Assembly (NCBI GenBank): GCA_963978545.1 | Contig: OZ021721.1 | Location: forward strand, 107,716,366-107,780,365 | Length of the DNA: 64,000 nucleotides | Source of the DNA: Linyphia triangularis | Taxonomy: Eukaryota; Arthropoda; Arachnida; Araneae; Linyphiidae | Direction of reading: 5' to 3' | Shown: one piece after another, positions 48,218-61,078 of the stretch | How the letters are laid out: each line of letters begins with the position of its first letter | Numbering within the stretch: position 1 is the stretch's first letter | Translations under genes and position numbers: made by a program | The notes under the pieces: generated by a model | The model's input: only the letters and a program-made list of their open reading frames with translations | The model's database searches: none | What the model was told of the DNA's origin: nothing

Positions 48218-49559
48218 TGCAATGGTTAGACTGGTTCACGGTTATGATTAGAGTGGAATGGACATTGCTACCCATTTTATTCTAATTGTAAATTAATAAA
48301 TGTTTCAGATGAATAATTATCTGGTTTTTCTTCAAAAGTATATGCAAATTTTAAGATTTGTATTGTGTGTTTTCTGAAGCAAGAGTTTGCAAGTGCTATA
48401 AACTACCTTGGGTACAGCCATATCTGACTGATATACAGTCGTAAGTTAAAAAGCCCTGTATCCAAAATAATTAAATTTTATATTTTGTGGCTTTTGCTTT
48501 TGTCCTTTAAAAGTACGTATTTCTTTTATTGTTGTATAGGTTTGTATGACTTAAGGACTTGAGCCATTCAATGAAATAAAAATACCCTTTTCTAAGGACT
48601 ATTAGGAAAGTATCAAAATATGCATTTTTTCTTTCTTTTGCTTTAGGGCCTTTTGATTGATAACGGCAAGGATGGTCTTTGGCCGGGTGATACGCCTTTC
48701 TTTAATGTATGTCCACATTTGCTTCTCGTAAGAGAGAAAACCAAGTAATCTCTCACCAGACATCTTGACAATTGACATGAGACGATCTGTCACAATCCCC
48801 ATCGAGTTGACTAATTTTTGAATATTACAGAGCATTTATGAAGGGAGCCTAGTTCGAGAGCTCTCGCTATCTAGGCGAGCATTCTACACTTGAGCAGCAA
48901 GTTTGGCATGCAAATTACAACATGCTTTTATCAAAAACTTTAGTTTCCGGATTTACTTTCAAAACATAATTAAATATGAGGCAGTTTCTAATGAAAAGAA
49001 ATAATCATGGAATGCATTTCCTATTAGTTTCAAGAAAAAGGCAGACAAAATAATGATATAAAATGCACCCTTCCCCTTGAATATTTACCGGTTTTATAGT
49101 ATTTCGAATTTGAAAGACTAAAGGATATCCATTATATTCACCATTATGTTATTCGACAAGACAATCAACGTTTGCATTTATTCCTTAGATTTCCACGTGC
49201 AATATAGCTTTAAATACATGTTATTGCTATTCATTAGATAACTTTTTCATTTCAGTTAATTAATAAACTCTTATTTATCTATTAGTCTTATTTCTACCAT
49301 AGACATAAAACATTTAATTTCAGAGAAAATAAGCGCGTTTTTAACAATATGATTGTTAAATTCAATCACATCAAGTTTTTACAGGTTTTCACTTGATTGT
49401 AACTAAATCGAGTTATTTGGCTTCGGATGCCTCAATGAGTTAAAACTAATGAAATTATACGTTATAAAAATCTATATGCCTATTTAGTACTTCATTGTAT
49501 TTAAATGATTAATTGATATATTAGGTATAAAAATGAACTGAATATAAGATTCTCTATGA
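48218..49559. other. Intergenic DNA
   Basis: Contains a 77-codon - strand ORF (48602-48835; lysine-rich C-terminus). It has no recognised domain; reported only as an unconfirmed frame. Confidence 0.4.
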
Positions 49560-50020
49560 TGTTTAAAACACTATTAATGGTAATTTAAACCATTTTAAGT
49601 AAAATCATTTCTCCTATATTTGAGACGTATATTACGTTAGGTTGATGTTAATGGTAATTCAAGCCTAATTTTATCTTAATGTGCCGTTTAAACAACTAAG
49701 CACAAAATGGTTGACTTTCTTAAATTTGAATTTATATTTTACATTATCAGTTTTCATTTATTTGAGAAACATATTACGTTAGTTTGGTATTAATGGTGAT
49801 TTAAACTTTTTTTTTATCTGACTGTGCCATTTAAATAAATAACTATAAAATGATTAGCATACTTAAATTTGAAATTATTTTTTATATTAACATTTCTCAC
49901 TCATTTCAGAAATGTATTAATTAAGTTTGGTTGATATTAATTAGGAATGAAACTATTTTCCGACTGTGATATTTAAATAACTAACTGCAGAATTGTTGAC
50001 TTAAATTTCAATCTCAATAT
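49560..50020 (+). repeat. Degenerate tandem repeat, 3 x about 142 bp, upstream of FoxD
   Basis: Recurring GAGAMRTATATTACGTTAG (about 49622, 49763, weaker at 49905), GATATTAATGGTAATT and CTGTGCCATTTAAATAA. Old array about 1.2 kb before FoxD. Confidence 0.65.
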
Positions 50021-51060
50021 ATGCTACAATTAAAAAAAAAATGACACTAAAAAACACTAACTTGATTTACACTTTCTTTTTCAAATAGATTGGTAACGAT
50101 AATTATAAAACTTAATATTGATTTATTGTTGTTGAGAAGTTGGCTCCTTTTTCTATCAATGTACATGAGCCTCAGTTTCAAAAATTAAAAACAGAGATTC
50201 TCGTTTCTGAATCTAATAAAGACTTAAAATTATTTATTATATACGATATCAAAGCAAATTTGGAGAATTAGTATAGTATGCAAGTATTATAATTAATTAG
50301 TATAGAACACATAGTATGCAAGTATTTTAATTAATAATATTTATTACTTCAGATTTACTTAACCATTTCCTAAAAATATTAATTTCAAATTATAATGTTC
50401 GACTTTTTAAAATGAAAATATGGAGTTGATTTTTACTACAATTCACTATTAAATCATAATAAGTAGGTTTATATAAACTTGTACAAAATTAGTTATCAGT
50501 ATTTAAATACCAATTGTTTTTGGTAAGAGACGATTAAACTTTAGATTTAATATTTTTTGGTGACAATATCACAGGTAATCAACGAAAAGAATTTTAAAAT
50601 TTTATTTTATATTGAAATAAAACTGTTTCGTAATCTTCATAAAATAATCACTTGCTTTAGAAAATTTACAAGTCTAGTACAAGTTAACACATTTCACACA
50701 CAGAGACCAAAGTAAAGTTCTTCGCGCGAGTTTAAATTATATTTAACTTAAAGTTTTAAAGCTTGAGTTTTAATTCTATTTGATAAATACTTTGTTCGTA
50801 CAAAAAATCGAAACCTATGTATAAGTGAATATCGATGAAAAGTAATGGAAAATGAAGCGATATGTTTTCAAGTTTCACTTTGTTCATAAACAAAACAAAT
50901 CCTCATCGTCACTCATGGTGATTCTACTAATCAATTAAAAACGCAACCTACCTCTCACTCTCTATCTAACTGTTGTGGCGGACGCAAAACAGGTTTCCAC
51001 TTTCCCATGGAGAGAAAAAGCCTCGAAACCGAAAATTCATCCCGCAGCATCCTCCACAAT

Positions 51061-51118
51061 CTCTGCTCCTCATGCTCCTCATGAATATGTAATGAGTTAA
51101 AGGCGGAGTCACAACTTA
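51061..51118 (+). promoter_or_regulatory. Candidate FoxD proximal promoter block
   Basis: This block leaves the AT-rich background just before FoxD. It contains a POU/octamer-like ATGAATATGTAAT (about 51081-51093) and a GC-box-like AAAGGCGGAG. There is no clear TATA box. Individual motifs this short occur by chance; the support is position next to the gene and the base-composition change. Confidence 0.3.
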
Positions 51119-51137
51119 CGCCCAGCCTCTTCTCTCC

Positions 51138-51144
51138 GATTGGC
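51138..51144 (-). promoter_or_regulatory. Reverse CCAAT box (GATTGGC) at the FoxD 5' end
   Basis: GATTGGC on the + strand reads as a CCAAT box on the - strand, in a C/T-rich stretch just upstream of the FoxD frame. NF-Y-type CCAAT boxes usually lie about 60-100 bp before a transcription start. If this one is used, transcription would start downstream of ATG 51159, and translation would begin at M46/M50 or later. Inference from spacing only. Confidence 0.35.
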
Positions 51145-51158
51145 CTTTTCTCCATCGA

Positions 51159-52376
51159 ATGAAGTGCGGCCGGTTTGAGTTAAGGGAAACAACTCGAAAA
51201 TCTTCTTCAGCCTGGTTTTCGACTCGGACGGTTGTGGGCTGTTTTGTTCCACTCTCCGCTGTGTATTCCCACGTAGGCAGCCTCAGTGGGCCAATGCGCT
51301 ACCACATGGAGCCAGGGCCGAGAAGCCAGGCCATCTCTCTCAGCAACGGAAATTTCATGATGGATTCTCTTCATCCCAGCTACATGCCGCCCCAGGACAT
51401 GTTCTCACTGGCCATGGCCCCACAGGGAGATTCCAAACTTGATGCTCTGGTGTCAGTAGACTCGGATAGCGATCTCCAAGATAGTGACTTTGATGGTGGG
51501 GGTGTTGCAGAAGCGGACACTACAGATCCATCCTCTTCAAATCCTCAAGACAACCCTGGAGAAGATTCCAACAAGAAAGGTCATCTGGTGAAGCCCCCTT
51601 ACTCATACATAGCCCTCATCACAATGGCCATTCTGCATTCCTCAGAGAAAAAGCTAACGTTAAGTGGGATTTGCGAATTCATCAAGAACAGGTTCCCTTT
51701 TTACCGAGAAAAGTTCCCATGCTGGCAAAATTCCATCCGGCACAATCTGTCCCTCAATGACTGTTTCGTCAAAATACCTCGGGAGCCGGGTAACCCTGGA
51801 AAAGGTAACTATTGGACATTAGATCCTAACAGTGAGTCAATGTTCGACAACGGAAGTTTCCTAAGACGTCGAAAACGTTACAAAAGACAACAGGCCTATT
51901 CCTTAAAAGACCCATCGGCTTTCATGGCTGCCACATTAGATCCATACCACCAAGGACTACTCGCTGGTCATCCTCATTTGGCACTGGGTTATCCTTACAT
52001 GCATCACATGCCACCACCAGTGCCACTTATAACACCCCAGGACTTTGCAAGGATGACGCTCCATCCGCTATTGCACAACCCCATGGCCCCTGTATGCCCA
52101 GGACCTGCCATGTTCGATGGAAGTGAGGTGACATCAACAACTCCCAAAGCCCCAACTAAACCGAGCTTCTCCATCGAAAGGATAATTGGCGATGCAAAGT
52201 CAACACCAGACGTGAAACCAGATGTGATGGGCCTCAGACCGCCACTGTTATCCCGACCGTCACTGGAGACTGCTTTCGGGCCAGGCGCGACACTAAACGC
52301 TTTCGAAAAGTACAGGCAGTACTTTCAGACGATGAGTTCCAACGTGATAGACGTCAATGGAACGTGGTCACGATGA
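51159..52376 (+). CDS. FoxD: FoxD-class forkhead transcription factor, intronless
   Basis: One uninterrupted 405-codon frame ending at TGA 52374-52376. It encodes a nuclear sequence-specific DNA-binding protein. The forkhead (winged-helix) domain spans about residues 143-245: it opens with [14 protein letters not shown] at residue 145, continues with SGICEFI, then the recognition helix [18 protein letters not shown] at residues 189-206, and closes with [14 protein letters not shown]. The combination of [23 protein letters not shown] and [12 protein letters not shown] is typical of FoxD (Drosophila fd59A, vertebrate FoxD1-D5). A Ser/Asp-rich acidic stretch lies at about 97-115. An eh1-like Groucho-binding motif, FSIERIIG, is at 337-344 and matches the conserved FoxD C-terminal repressor motif. 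The first ATG (51159) may be too early, because residues 1-45 look like translated leader and a reverse CCAAT box lies only about 15 bp upstream. M46 (51294), M50 (51306) or M68 (51360) are alternative starts. Residue 188 is Cys where Ala (FPAWQNS) is usual. Family call very sure; paralogue number and exact start unsure. Confidence 0.95.
   Translation: MKCGRFELRETTRKSSSAWFSTRTVVGCFVPLSAVYSHVGSLSGPMRYHMEPGPRSQAISLSNGNFMMDSLHPSYMPPQDMFSLAMAPQGDSKLDALVSVDSDSDLQDSDFDGGGVAEADTTDPSSSNPQDNPGEDSNKKGHLVKPPYSYIALITMAILHSSEKKLTLSGICEFIKNRFPFYREKFPCWQNSIRHNLSLNDCFVKIPREPGNPGKGNYWTLDPNSESMFDNGSFLRRRKRYKRQQAYSLKDPSAFMAATLDPYHQGLLAGHPHLALGYPYMHHMPPPVPLITPQDFARMTLHPLLHNPMAPVCPGPAMFDGSEVTSTTPKAPTKPSFSIERIIGDAKSTPDVKPDVMGLRPPLLSRPSLETAFGPGATLNAFEKYRQYFQTMSSNVIDVNGTWSR
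51283..51287 (+). promoter_or_regulatory. Possible arthropod initiator (TCAGT)
   Basis: TCAGT matches the core arthropod initiator and lies just before the M46 ATG at 51294. It is also part of a possible splice acceptor region (pyrimidine-rich tract followed by CACGTAG near 51277), so an upstream non-coding or coding exon cannot be excluded. Weak. Confidence 0.15.
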
Positions 52377-53035
52377 CACACCCATTCCATAAACCCTTCA
52401 AACTCTCGTAGTGATATCAAACTCTTCGAGCAACTCTGGTAGTGATATCGCGCTGTAGAAAGTCGAGTCGTCGAATGGATCGCATTTGAAGCTATGGACT
52501 AACTCGTGCGAGATGAATCTTGGCGGTGAATTTGCTTCTTCTAAATCCTTCGAATGTTATTCTCGCTGATGAACAAACAACGAAATACTCTTGATTGGCA
52601 CTTTTCCTCATCTAGAGTAGAAAACCAGGTGATTCTTTTTACTTTATGTCTATCCTATTGTGCATTTTATCTTTTTACTTTAGATCAATATTATTGTGAG
52701 TTGTAGTTATGTTTAAGGAATCTTACCGTAATTTAACCTTAAATATTTATAAAATGATATTTTTTTTTATCAATATTATATTTAAAAATTAATTAAATTT
52801 TTTTTTCCATTGATCAGTCAGTGATTGTGCTCACTCATTTTTGGCAACCGAAACTTTTTGAAATGATGTTTCTGAAATTTAATTAAGTATCTTTTAATTA
52901 TTAGTGAAATCAGGTTATGTTGAGATATATTCCCAATTCACCTACCAGTTAAAAATTTTATTTTGTTATATAATAATTCCTTGGACGAAGCTGTTATACA
53001 TTTGAAAATTTCAATTCAGTTTCGTTTAATAAAAA
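52377..53035 (+). other. Likely FoxD 3' UTR
   Basis: Follows the FoxD stop codon. The first 250 bases are of mixed composition, then it becomes AT-rich. The clearest polyadenylation signal is AATAAA at about 53028-53033; another AATAAA lies near 53179. A TGATATC-containing phrase occurs twice shortly after the stop (about 52412 and 52443). The UTR end is inferred from the AATAAA, not seen in transcripts. Confidence 0.4.
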
Positions 53036-53810
53036 AAATTATTGCAATTTATTTTAAAAACTTACAAATATTTACAATGAAAATTTTTAATGCTGTGAAT
53101 TAAGAGTTTTTACCATAACATACACAGTAAAATTGTAAATTTTCCAGTCCCTAATTTAAATACTAATTTAGTATAATAATAAAGAACCACAAAGTATAAA
53201 TTAAGATTATAAATTTAGAGTACTTAGTATTGACTTCGAATTTACAGTTTAGTATTTGTCAGTAACTTTTCATTGATTGTTGCATTTTCAAAAATTTTTG
53301 TATTGGCATATGAGGTACTTTAGTTAAATCCATCTTAAGAACAATGACATCTCATATGTTAAATAGTTCTCAAAAAGTAGTAAACAATTACTTTAATAAG
53401 TAATCGAAAAAATATGGAATCTTTTAATGGAATACATTGTAGCTAAAGTAACGATTTTATAGAAATATTACTATCATTCACTATTTTTTTAACTGCATTA
53501 TTAATTAAAGCATTTAAGTACATTCTTATATTTACGTAAATTGTTTTTTTATCTATTCTTCATTTTTCAATGCCATTAATATACAAAATAGAAAACGGTC
53601 CTTCTTAAGCACAATTTCATAAAGACATAATTACTGTTATTGAACTTTAATCTAAAAACATATAAAAATATTTAAGCATAACCCAATGATCGAATTTAAA
53701 ATGCATTATCTATTTTAAAATTCATAAAGCACACTTAAAATTTAATTAGAAATTTCACTCATTTATAGAAATCGCTGTCTAGATGATGTGCCGCTTCACC
53801 ACTTTGCAAC

Positions 53811-54187
53811 GACTTAACTATATAAATAATACCACAACAAGGTTTAAACCTACCCTCTTTCCTATTTGTGATAATACATTCGATAATTCAGAAAACATAC
53901 GCGTACAAATTAGTAAACATAGCTAAAAATTTTAAATACAGTTAAGTTCTTCTAATTATCCCCGAACAATCTTTCACCCCTATAGCCATTCCATTATGAC
54001 GGAATTCCGTTATGTGTTCTGACGTAACTACATAAATAATACCACAAGAAGCTAACTTACCCTCTTTTTTTATTTGCGAAAATACACTCGATAGTTAAGA
54101 AAACAAACATAGCTAAAAAAAATTCAATACATTTAAGTTCTAATTATCCCCGGACAATCTTTCACTCCTATAGTCATTCCGTTATGC
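53811..54187 (+). repeat. Tandem duplication, period about 210 bp
   Basis: The unit starts GACTTAACTATATAAATAAT at 53811 and GACGTAACTACATAAATAAT at 54021. It shares AATTATCCCCGAACAATCTT and CCTATAGCCATTCC. The second unit is shorter. No gene. Confidence 0.8.
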
Positions 54188-57100
54188 AGGCTCATCATAA
54201 GTTGAAAGCTTAAATCAGAGGGAATCATCAAAGCACCATTCGTAAGATAACACATAACATAGAACATCGGATTATGTAACATAACTTCATCTTCTTAGTT
54301 TCAAAGTGGTGAAGCTTTAACAATGATCAACAAGAATATTGCAACCCAGTTAAACCTTTGCACAGTTTTATCACCTCAAATTCCAAACCCATACCTATCG
54401 GAAGGAGAAAATCCCGATTCTTAAAGTAACTTACCATTTCTCTCTTTGACCCTTTTTTCACAAAATTATTTTAACATTTTTAAATGGTGTTCTGCAGAAC
54501 GTATACCAAAATTATATTTATCCACTTAAATACGAAAGAAGATATCCTAAATTTTTGGAAACTCATAAAAGTGGACTATCCAAAATATGACGCGTTTCAA
54601 CCAAATTATCCCGGTGCTTATTAAGTGTTTGAGGTATTTTTTTAAAAACATTTATTATAATCTGATACCTTTCCGCTTTAAATTCAAAGAACGAATTTTG
54701 AGGTGGTACACACGAAACGATTGACTTCACATTGATTTTGTGTTCATTATTATTACCAAATTATTTTTACCAAACTGTGTATTTACTTAAATGTATACTT
54801 TGTGAGTAAGTTGCCTTTGTACAAATAATTTCTAGCTGCATTTGTTAAAACGCAGACACACATATAAGTTAGTATTAAAACATAGACACATTTATAAACT
54901 GTTAGTTCAGCTCGTATTTTACAGAAATAAATTAGATCTCTTTGGATGAATACACTTTCAATATGACATCAGTGTCTGAATTGTTATGATAAAGCAATGG
55001 TATTCAGCACGAAGAATTGAAAATTTAAATGGAGATTCTACTTCCGGATATCTTTGCCTATATTACATGCAAAACCCTATTTTACTTCATAAAATTGTAG
55101 CCGAAAATCGCTAAATTTCATTTTCAACTACTTAATATAAATAAAATATTATTGTTTAAATTAAAAGGTTCATTTGGAAGTGAGGTTCCTGTATAACATT
55201 AAAATACCTGTTCAGTTATAGACATAAGAGATCAAACGACCTTCTTTTTGCCTATTGCCACTTTCGTCTTATTTAAAAAAAAATTATAATATTTCAATCC
55301 AAACTTTTATAATTTCATTTGAGGACATTTAATATTGCGCACATCGATTCTGAAATTCAATTATTCAAAAACGACAATAGCAGTCCAAATTATTTTATTA
55401 AATTAAAAGATGATTTTTGGAGACACATATATCAATCAAAGTTTTTCAATTTATTCTGAATATTAAAAGCGAATAAAACGTATAATAATTACAGTCTTTT
55501 ATATTTATTACAGAGTTCGAAAGTTATCTCTAATTTAACAAATTCTATTGCATTATATGCAATCAATTTTACAAATAAGTTGAAAAATACAGTCCTTCAG
55601 TGTATTCAGTGGCTTCTAAATAAGATTATTTCAAACAAGGACATTACTTTCATTAAAATTTATAGGTATCTACGTAGAGCTGTTATTTTCAAAATGAGAC
55701 ACTTAAACAAAATATTACTGATATCATTAGAACTTACAGTTCTTTATGCGAAACTGATTACATGTTATTTCTAGAAATAATTCAAAAGCTAAAACGAGTA
55801 AAAATTATGTTTCTGGAATTAAAATTTAGCCAACATTACCAACAAGATCATTAGTTTATTAGCGTTTCTTTACGGTATTTCAGGCGATACTATTTTCAGT
55901 TGTTGAAAATATTCAAGAAGTGCATGATATTAACAAAGGTCAAACAGTATAATTTGAAACTTTAAAAAGGTATCATATTTATAATAACTGTTTATTGCAA
56001 ATCGGCAGTTGAAGATCCATATTTTTTTCTCAGTACATCACTGGTTGCATATTTTCCATTCTTTCCAACAAAACATAGAACTTTTAATTTTCAATAAGTT
56101 ATAAAATTACATCCTTTGTAACTCCCATAACTTTTCCCTTGTAATAGTTTGGCTCTTAATAGAAACACATTAGAACCTTTTTTTACCTATAGATATTTTT
56201 GGGGCTTATTTATAGGATTCTGGATAATGCGATACTGAGAAAAATTTAGAAACAGTATCTGAAATGGTAGATATAGAGGTATCAAAGTGGTTATTTCACT
56301 TTTGTTCCAAATGAAAAATTTCTTGTATACTGATTTCGAGTTAAAAGCAATCTAGAAGAAATAATGCTTGTAGTTGCTGCTCAATTTTATGTGTTAAGCA
56401 TTTTTATTTTATAAAATCATTCTTTTTTATATATTAATTAGTTGGAATAATTTAAGTTTTTTACATTTAAGGTTTTTACGCTAATTGTTTTAGTTGTTTC
56501 TCGTTTGAATAATATTTTGACATCATCTCATAATTTTTTTTCTGGGATAAAATAATATTTCCCCGAATATATATTTTCATTGTCTCCTGACATTTGCTCT
56601 CTGCTTTTATTAAAAGCTACATCGTTTAATTGATATTTAATTGCTATTTTTTGTCCCAGTAGTCATGACAAGTCTATTTTAGGTCAACGGTTTAAAAGGT
56701 AAGTCTTAATCGAAACATTTGAATAAAATTAGAAATGTCATCAAGAGGCAAACCATGCACTTTTAATATCATACATCAGAAAATACTTCAGAAATTAAAA
56801 CATAACAGCAGCTTAGTTGAAATTTTCAGTGTTCGCATACTTCGACCTTACTTTTTCATTACAAAGTTAATTATCCGATAATTAATCATAATATTTTATT
56901 GTTATGAATATCGCAATAAATAAATCCTTATAATTAAGTTTCCCTTAGACAAAGAAAATTACTTCACTTTAATTAAAAACTAATTATCTGGAGCGCGAAA
57001 GGTTTACTCATTCAATGCGTAGATTGCAACAATTAATCATTCTAAGATATTCAAAAATAATCTGAATTCATCTAAAAAATAAACAAAATAAGTTTTGTCA

Positions 57101-60100
57101 ATTATCTCTTTTATTCTTATTAAAGTTCAGAATGAAAGAAGATATGGGTTTTTAGAAATGGGACATTCTTCGCAAGTGTGTTAACATTGGATAACGTATT
57201 ATTTAAAATTTTCACGAATAGTAGATTATTTATAATTCAGTATAAAAAAATTACACAAAATCAGAAATAATGTTTTTTTTTTTTTAATTGACATCTTGTG
57301 AGTTTTATTAATAATTCAATTTAATGATTCTCTATAGAAAATTATAAACAAACATTGCATTTCTTAATTTTTACTTTAGCAAAGAAAAAAATATATAACA
57401 TTTAATTTGTAGTCATTAATAATTCAATATTAACTTTTGAAAAAATAATGTTAAAAGTTTTTTTTTTAATGCTTGCTTTGTGCGTAAATCAACCAGTATT
57501 TGAGAAAGTTTGCCGTAAACACTGCTTAGTCTCCGCCGCAACCTTCACGGCAAGCGACGGCATAGCTTATTTTAAACTTTCGGATCGACACACAGGGGGA
57601 AATTCAAATCCAAACCGGCAAGGGCTTTTTGAAATGATTTTATTTTAACAACTTGTGTTTGAATTTATTTCATTCAATCTCTGATATATAAGGTCTTGCA
57701 ATAAATTAACTGAATTTAGGATATTAACTAAATATGAAGGTCTTTATAATAAAATGAATCACATTGGATTTAAAAACGAACTTAATTGTTTCTAAGCAAC
57801 TATATAATTAATGCAGAGTAAGTCATTAAAAATTAAATAGATTAATTTATGGTTATTGAGGACCACGTAGCCATAATTTCTTAATTTAATGCTAAATTTT
57901 TAATTTAAATTTAAACATTAAAACGCTTGCGATGTAAACTTCATATGCAAATATACCTTTTTAATTATAAAGTTTTCAAAATGCACAAAATTCCTACAAA
58001 CATGTTGCTTTAATTGATATTTATTACGTCAATACAATAATTGGTTAACTGCCTTTAATAGAATGCACAATTCCAAGAAATTTTATGAAATTCTTTATGG
58101 ATAATATTTGAAAATATGAAGATTATTATTAGAAAGAACACTATTTTTTAATTATTTGTTTGAACATAAATATATTGAGCGGCAACTACAATAATTTTGT
58201 TTTATAAAATAGTCCATTGAAGTCCTTAAATGGTCCCAAATAATATTAGGTAATATAATTGTGTACTGAATTGTGTCTGTTTTTAATATCCTAATAGATT
58301 GTATTAAAAGTGTTAATATTTTGGTATGTCTTAACTTTTTTTCTAAACATATTTTAAGTTTGTTCAGTAGTAAAAAAATCATCTTTTGTTATACTTTGAA
58401 GAAATGTATGTATAATTGATTTATATTTCTCAATATCTTTGATTAGAAAGAGAATTAATTAGCAATGTTGTCAACAAAGAAAGGTAAAGTTGTAATTTAA
58501 TTTAATTCATAAAATACATTTTTATGTCCTATTTTTTATTCAAAGAATTTTTCCATTGCATTATTAAAATGGCATTAAGCTACACACACAATTTCTATTA
58601 GACTTTCATACAATGTATTATATTTCATTAGCTACAATTTTGTATTGAACTAGTCAAATATATACTTAGCGCTTGAGTGATTATTTATGGATTCAAAATT
58701 TTGTTATAGATAATGCATATTCAACATGATTATTGTTTCTGCTTTAATATACGACCGATATATGATGTTTTTTATCAGTGGATTAATAGTATACTAAATG
58801 ACCAAAGATGACTGGATAAAAGATGGTCTTCTAAATTTCATATTTTTAAACCCACGCATGATGATCATGCAATATCAGATAGCTTTTAATATGAAAATAG
58901 TCACTTTTATCTTAGCAGAAAACACTCAGACCGGTTTAAGTTTTTAATTTAAAATCCACTTATGGATGTTACTCATGTATTTTAAAAAAAAAGAGTTAAA
59001 TATTAACTCTTAAAGATGGGCTTATTTTAATTAATTTATTATATTGACATATTTTGACAAAGCAACTGGTTTCTTGCCATGAAATCCTTAAATTAATGTC
59101 TTACTTAGTTTAATATAAGCTTGACAGGTTTTGTTGTTCCCTATTACTTGTATTTAATTTATTTTAAATAGGAAATCAACTAAATATGTAAATACTTTTT
59201 TGTTTTCAATGACCATCATGAAATTTGCTGTATATAAATTGTACACACAGTAAAAAGCAATAACGTTATTAAGACCAAAGAAGAGAATGTGAAGACTTTG
59301 TGAGTTGTCTATTCAGGTCAAATATTCATATTATTTCGACTAGAATCCTTGGACTTATGTGTCTATAGGACAAAGGTTTGTGTATAATATTGTAAACTAT
59401 TATTGTGCATGTTTAATTTGGTAGACATATTTGACTTTTAATTAGATAAAAACTTAAATAATTCACTGTATATGTTTAGACAATTGAACCTTAATAAACG
59501 TATTTTAAAATTGTATTTGGTTATTTTTTTTTTCAGTGGTACTGTTTGTTTTTTATTAAATTTTTTAATATACCTACATTTTAAATTGAGTTAAATAGTA
59601 TTTAATAATTTGTTAATTACTTCATTGATATGTATGAAACTATACACACCTTTAAGTAACGTTTGTTTATAATAAGTATATGGAAGCAAGGAAGTACACT
59701 TCAACTCAAGTTGTAAGTTAGAGTTCTAAACTCAAATTCAATTTTCTGATAGTTAATAAAACTATCAGCATAGTTTATAAAACTATCAGCTTCCAGAAGA
59801 TATGGATCATATGAGAAACAAGTAAGTTAATTAAAATGAGTCGAAAAAGCTTTTACATATTTAACTTTCCTGATATCAAAGTCTAATAATTTACAACATT
59901 AAATTCGTTAGTCTTCGGTCTTCAGACATACTTTAATATATGATTATTCTCTCAGAAAATAATCATATAAGTTGACTTTCAATTTGCCAACAAACTAAAT
60001 TAAAAGAATAACATTGTTAACTTGTAATTCAGAGAAATATTCAAGAAAGCTGTTTGTTTTATATTGTAATTATAACAGCTTATTCCAAACATGTGGTTTT

Positions 60101-60725
60101 ATGTTATTATACAATATGCGAAGAAATTAAGATAAACTCAGTTATAATCAAATCAAAGAACTAAACTTTTCCAAGTACACATAACTTAATATTCTTATCA
60201 CTAATTCGTAAGTTATACGTCTTCCAATCAATAGAAAATGTTATACAGATTTCAAACTTCATTTCAGTTTTAGGACTGTAAATTCATAAACTCCTTCTAA
60301 GTGAACTTTTACGTTATCATCTATTTGTTTCTGTTAGTAAATAGTAACACCAATACACTTCCTCTCTAAACACCCACTATATCAACAAGTAATATTTTAA
60401 CTTAGATATACCAACAATCCTCCATTTATTTACAGTAAACAAACTACTCAAGTTAAGCTATAATCATACTAGATAACAATACAGTATAGAGGAAGCCAAA
60501 TTCGGTTTCCTTTCCCAGTTCTAGAAGACTTTTATCTTGAAGGATCCTGCCAAAGATAAGTTGTTAAATTTTCAAAAATATTCCAAAATTTTAATATACC
60601 ATTAATATTTGAAATAATACCCCCAAAAAGCAGAAACTATTCCTTTGGTATCAAATCTTCTTTGAAGATTAATTAAATACAGCTGATGTTAATTGATCTG
60701 GAATTTGAAAGAAGTCTTCAAATTT
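54188..60725. other. Long AT-rich flank downstream of FoxD
   Basis: Very AT-rich with no SINE, transposon or gene recognised. The one composition outlier is 57505-57625, described among the findings. An inverted TATATGATTATT/AATAATCATATA pair lies near 59936-59973. Confidence 0.5.
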
Positions 60726-61030
60726 GATATAAATCGTTATTACACATTTCCCCTGAACAAAACCGTGTCGTCAAGGGTTACATAAATCCTGATTATACAC
60801 ATTTATACTGAAATAAGCCTATCGTTAAATGTTAAACAAACCAGTAGTAATCACATTTCATGTGAACAAGTCAAGACTTCATATTTTATACAAACCAATA
60901 CGCATTTTCCCAGAGCAAAGCCAAGTCGTCAAATGTTATACACATCGTTATTACACACATTTCTTCTGAATGAAGCCATGTTGTCGAATGTTATACAAAT
61001 CGTTAATACATTTCCCATGAATAAAGCCAA
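60726..61030 (+). repeat. Degenerate tandem repeat, about 6 x 51-57 bp
   Basis: Units follow the pattern ATACAAATCGTTATTACACATTTC-CC-TGAA-AAAGCC---TCGTCAAATGTT. Diverged. No coding potential. Confidence 0.7.
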
Positions 61031-61078
61031 ACTGAAAATACTGACCTTTTAATTTCAAAACTGAACAAATTACTAAAC

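Noticed and set aside
57448..57648. 66-codon ORF with an apparent signal peptide
   Set aside because: The hydrophobic start comes from T-rich sequence; no cysteine framework or domain supports a secreted peptide.
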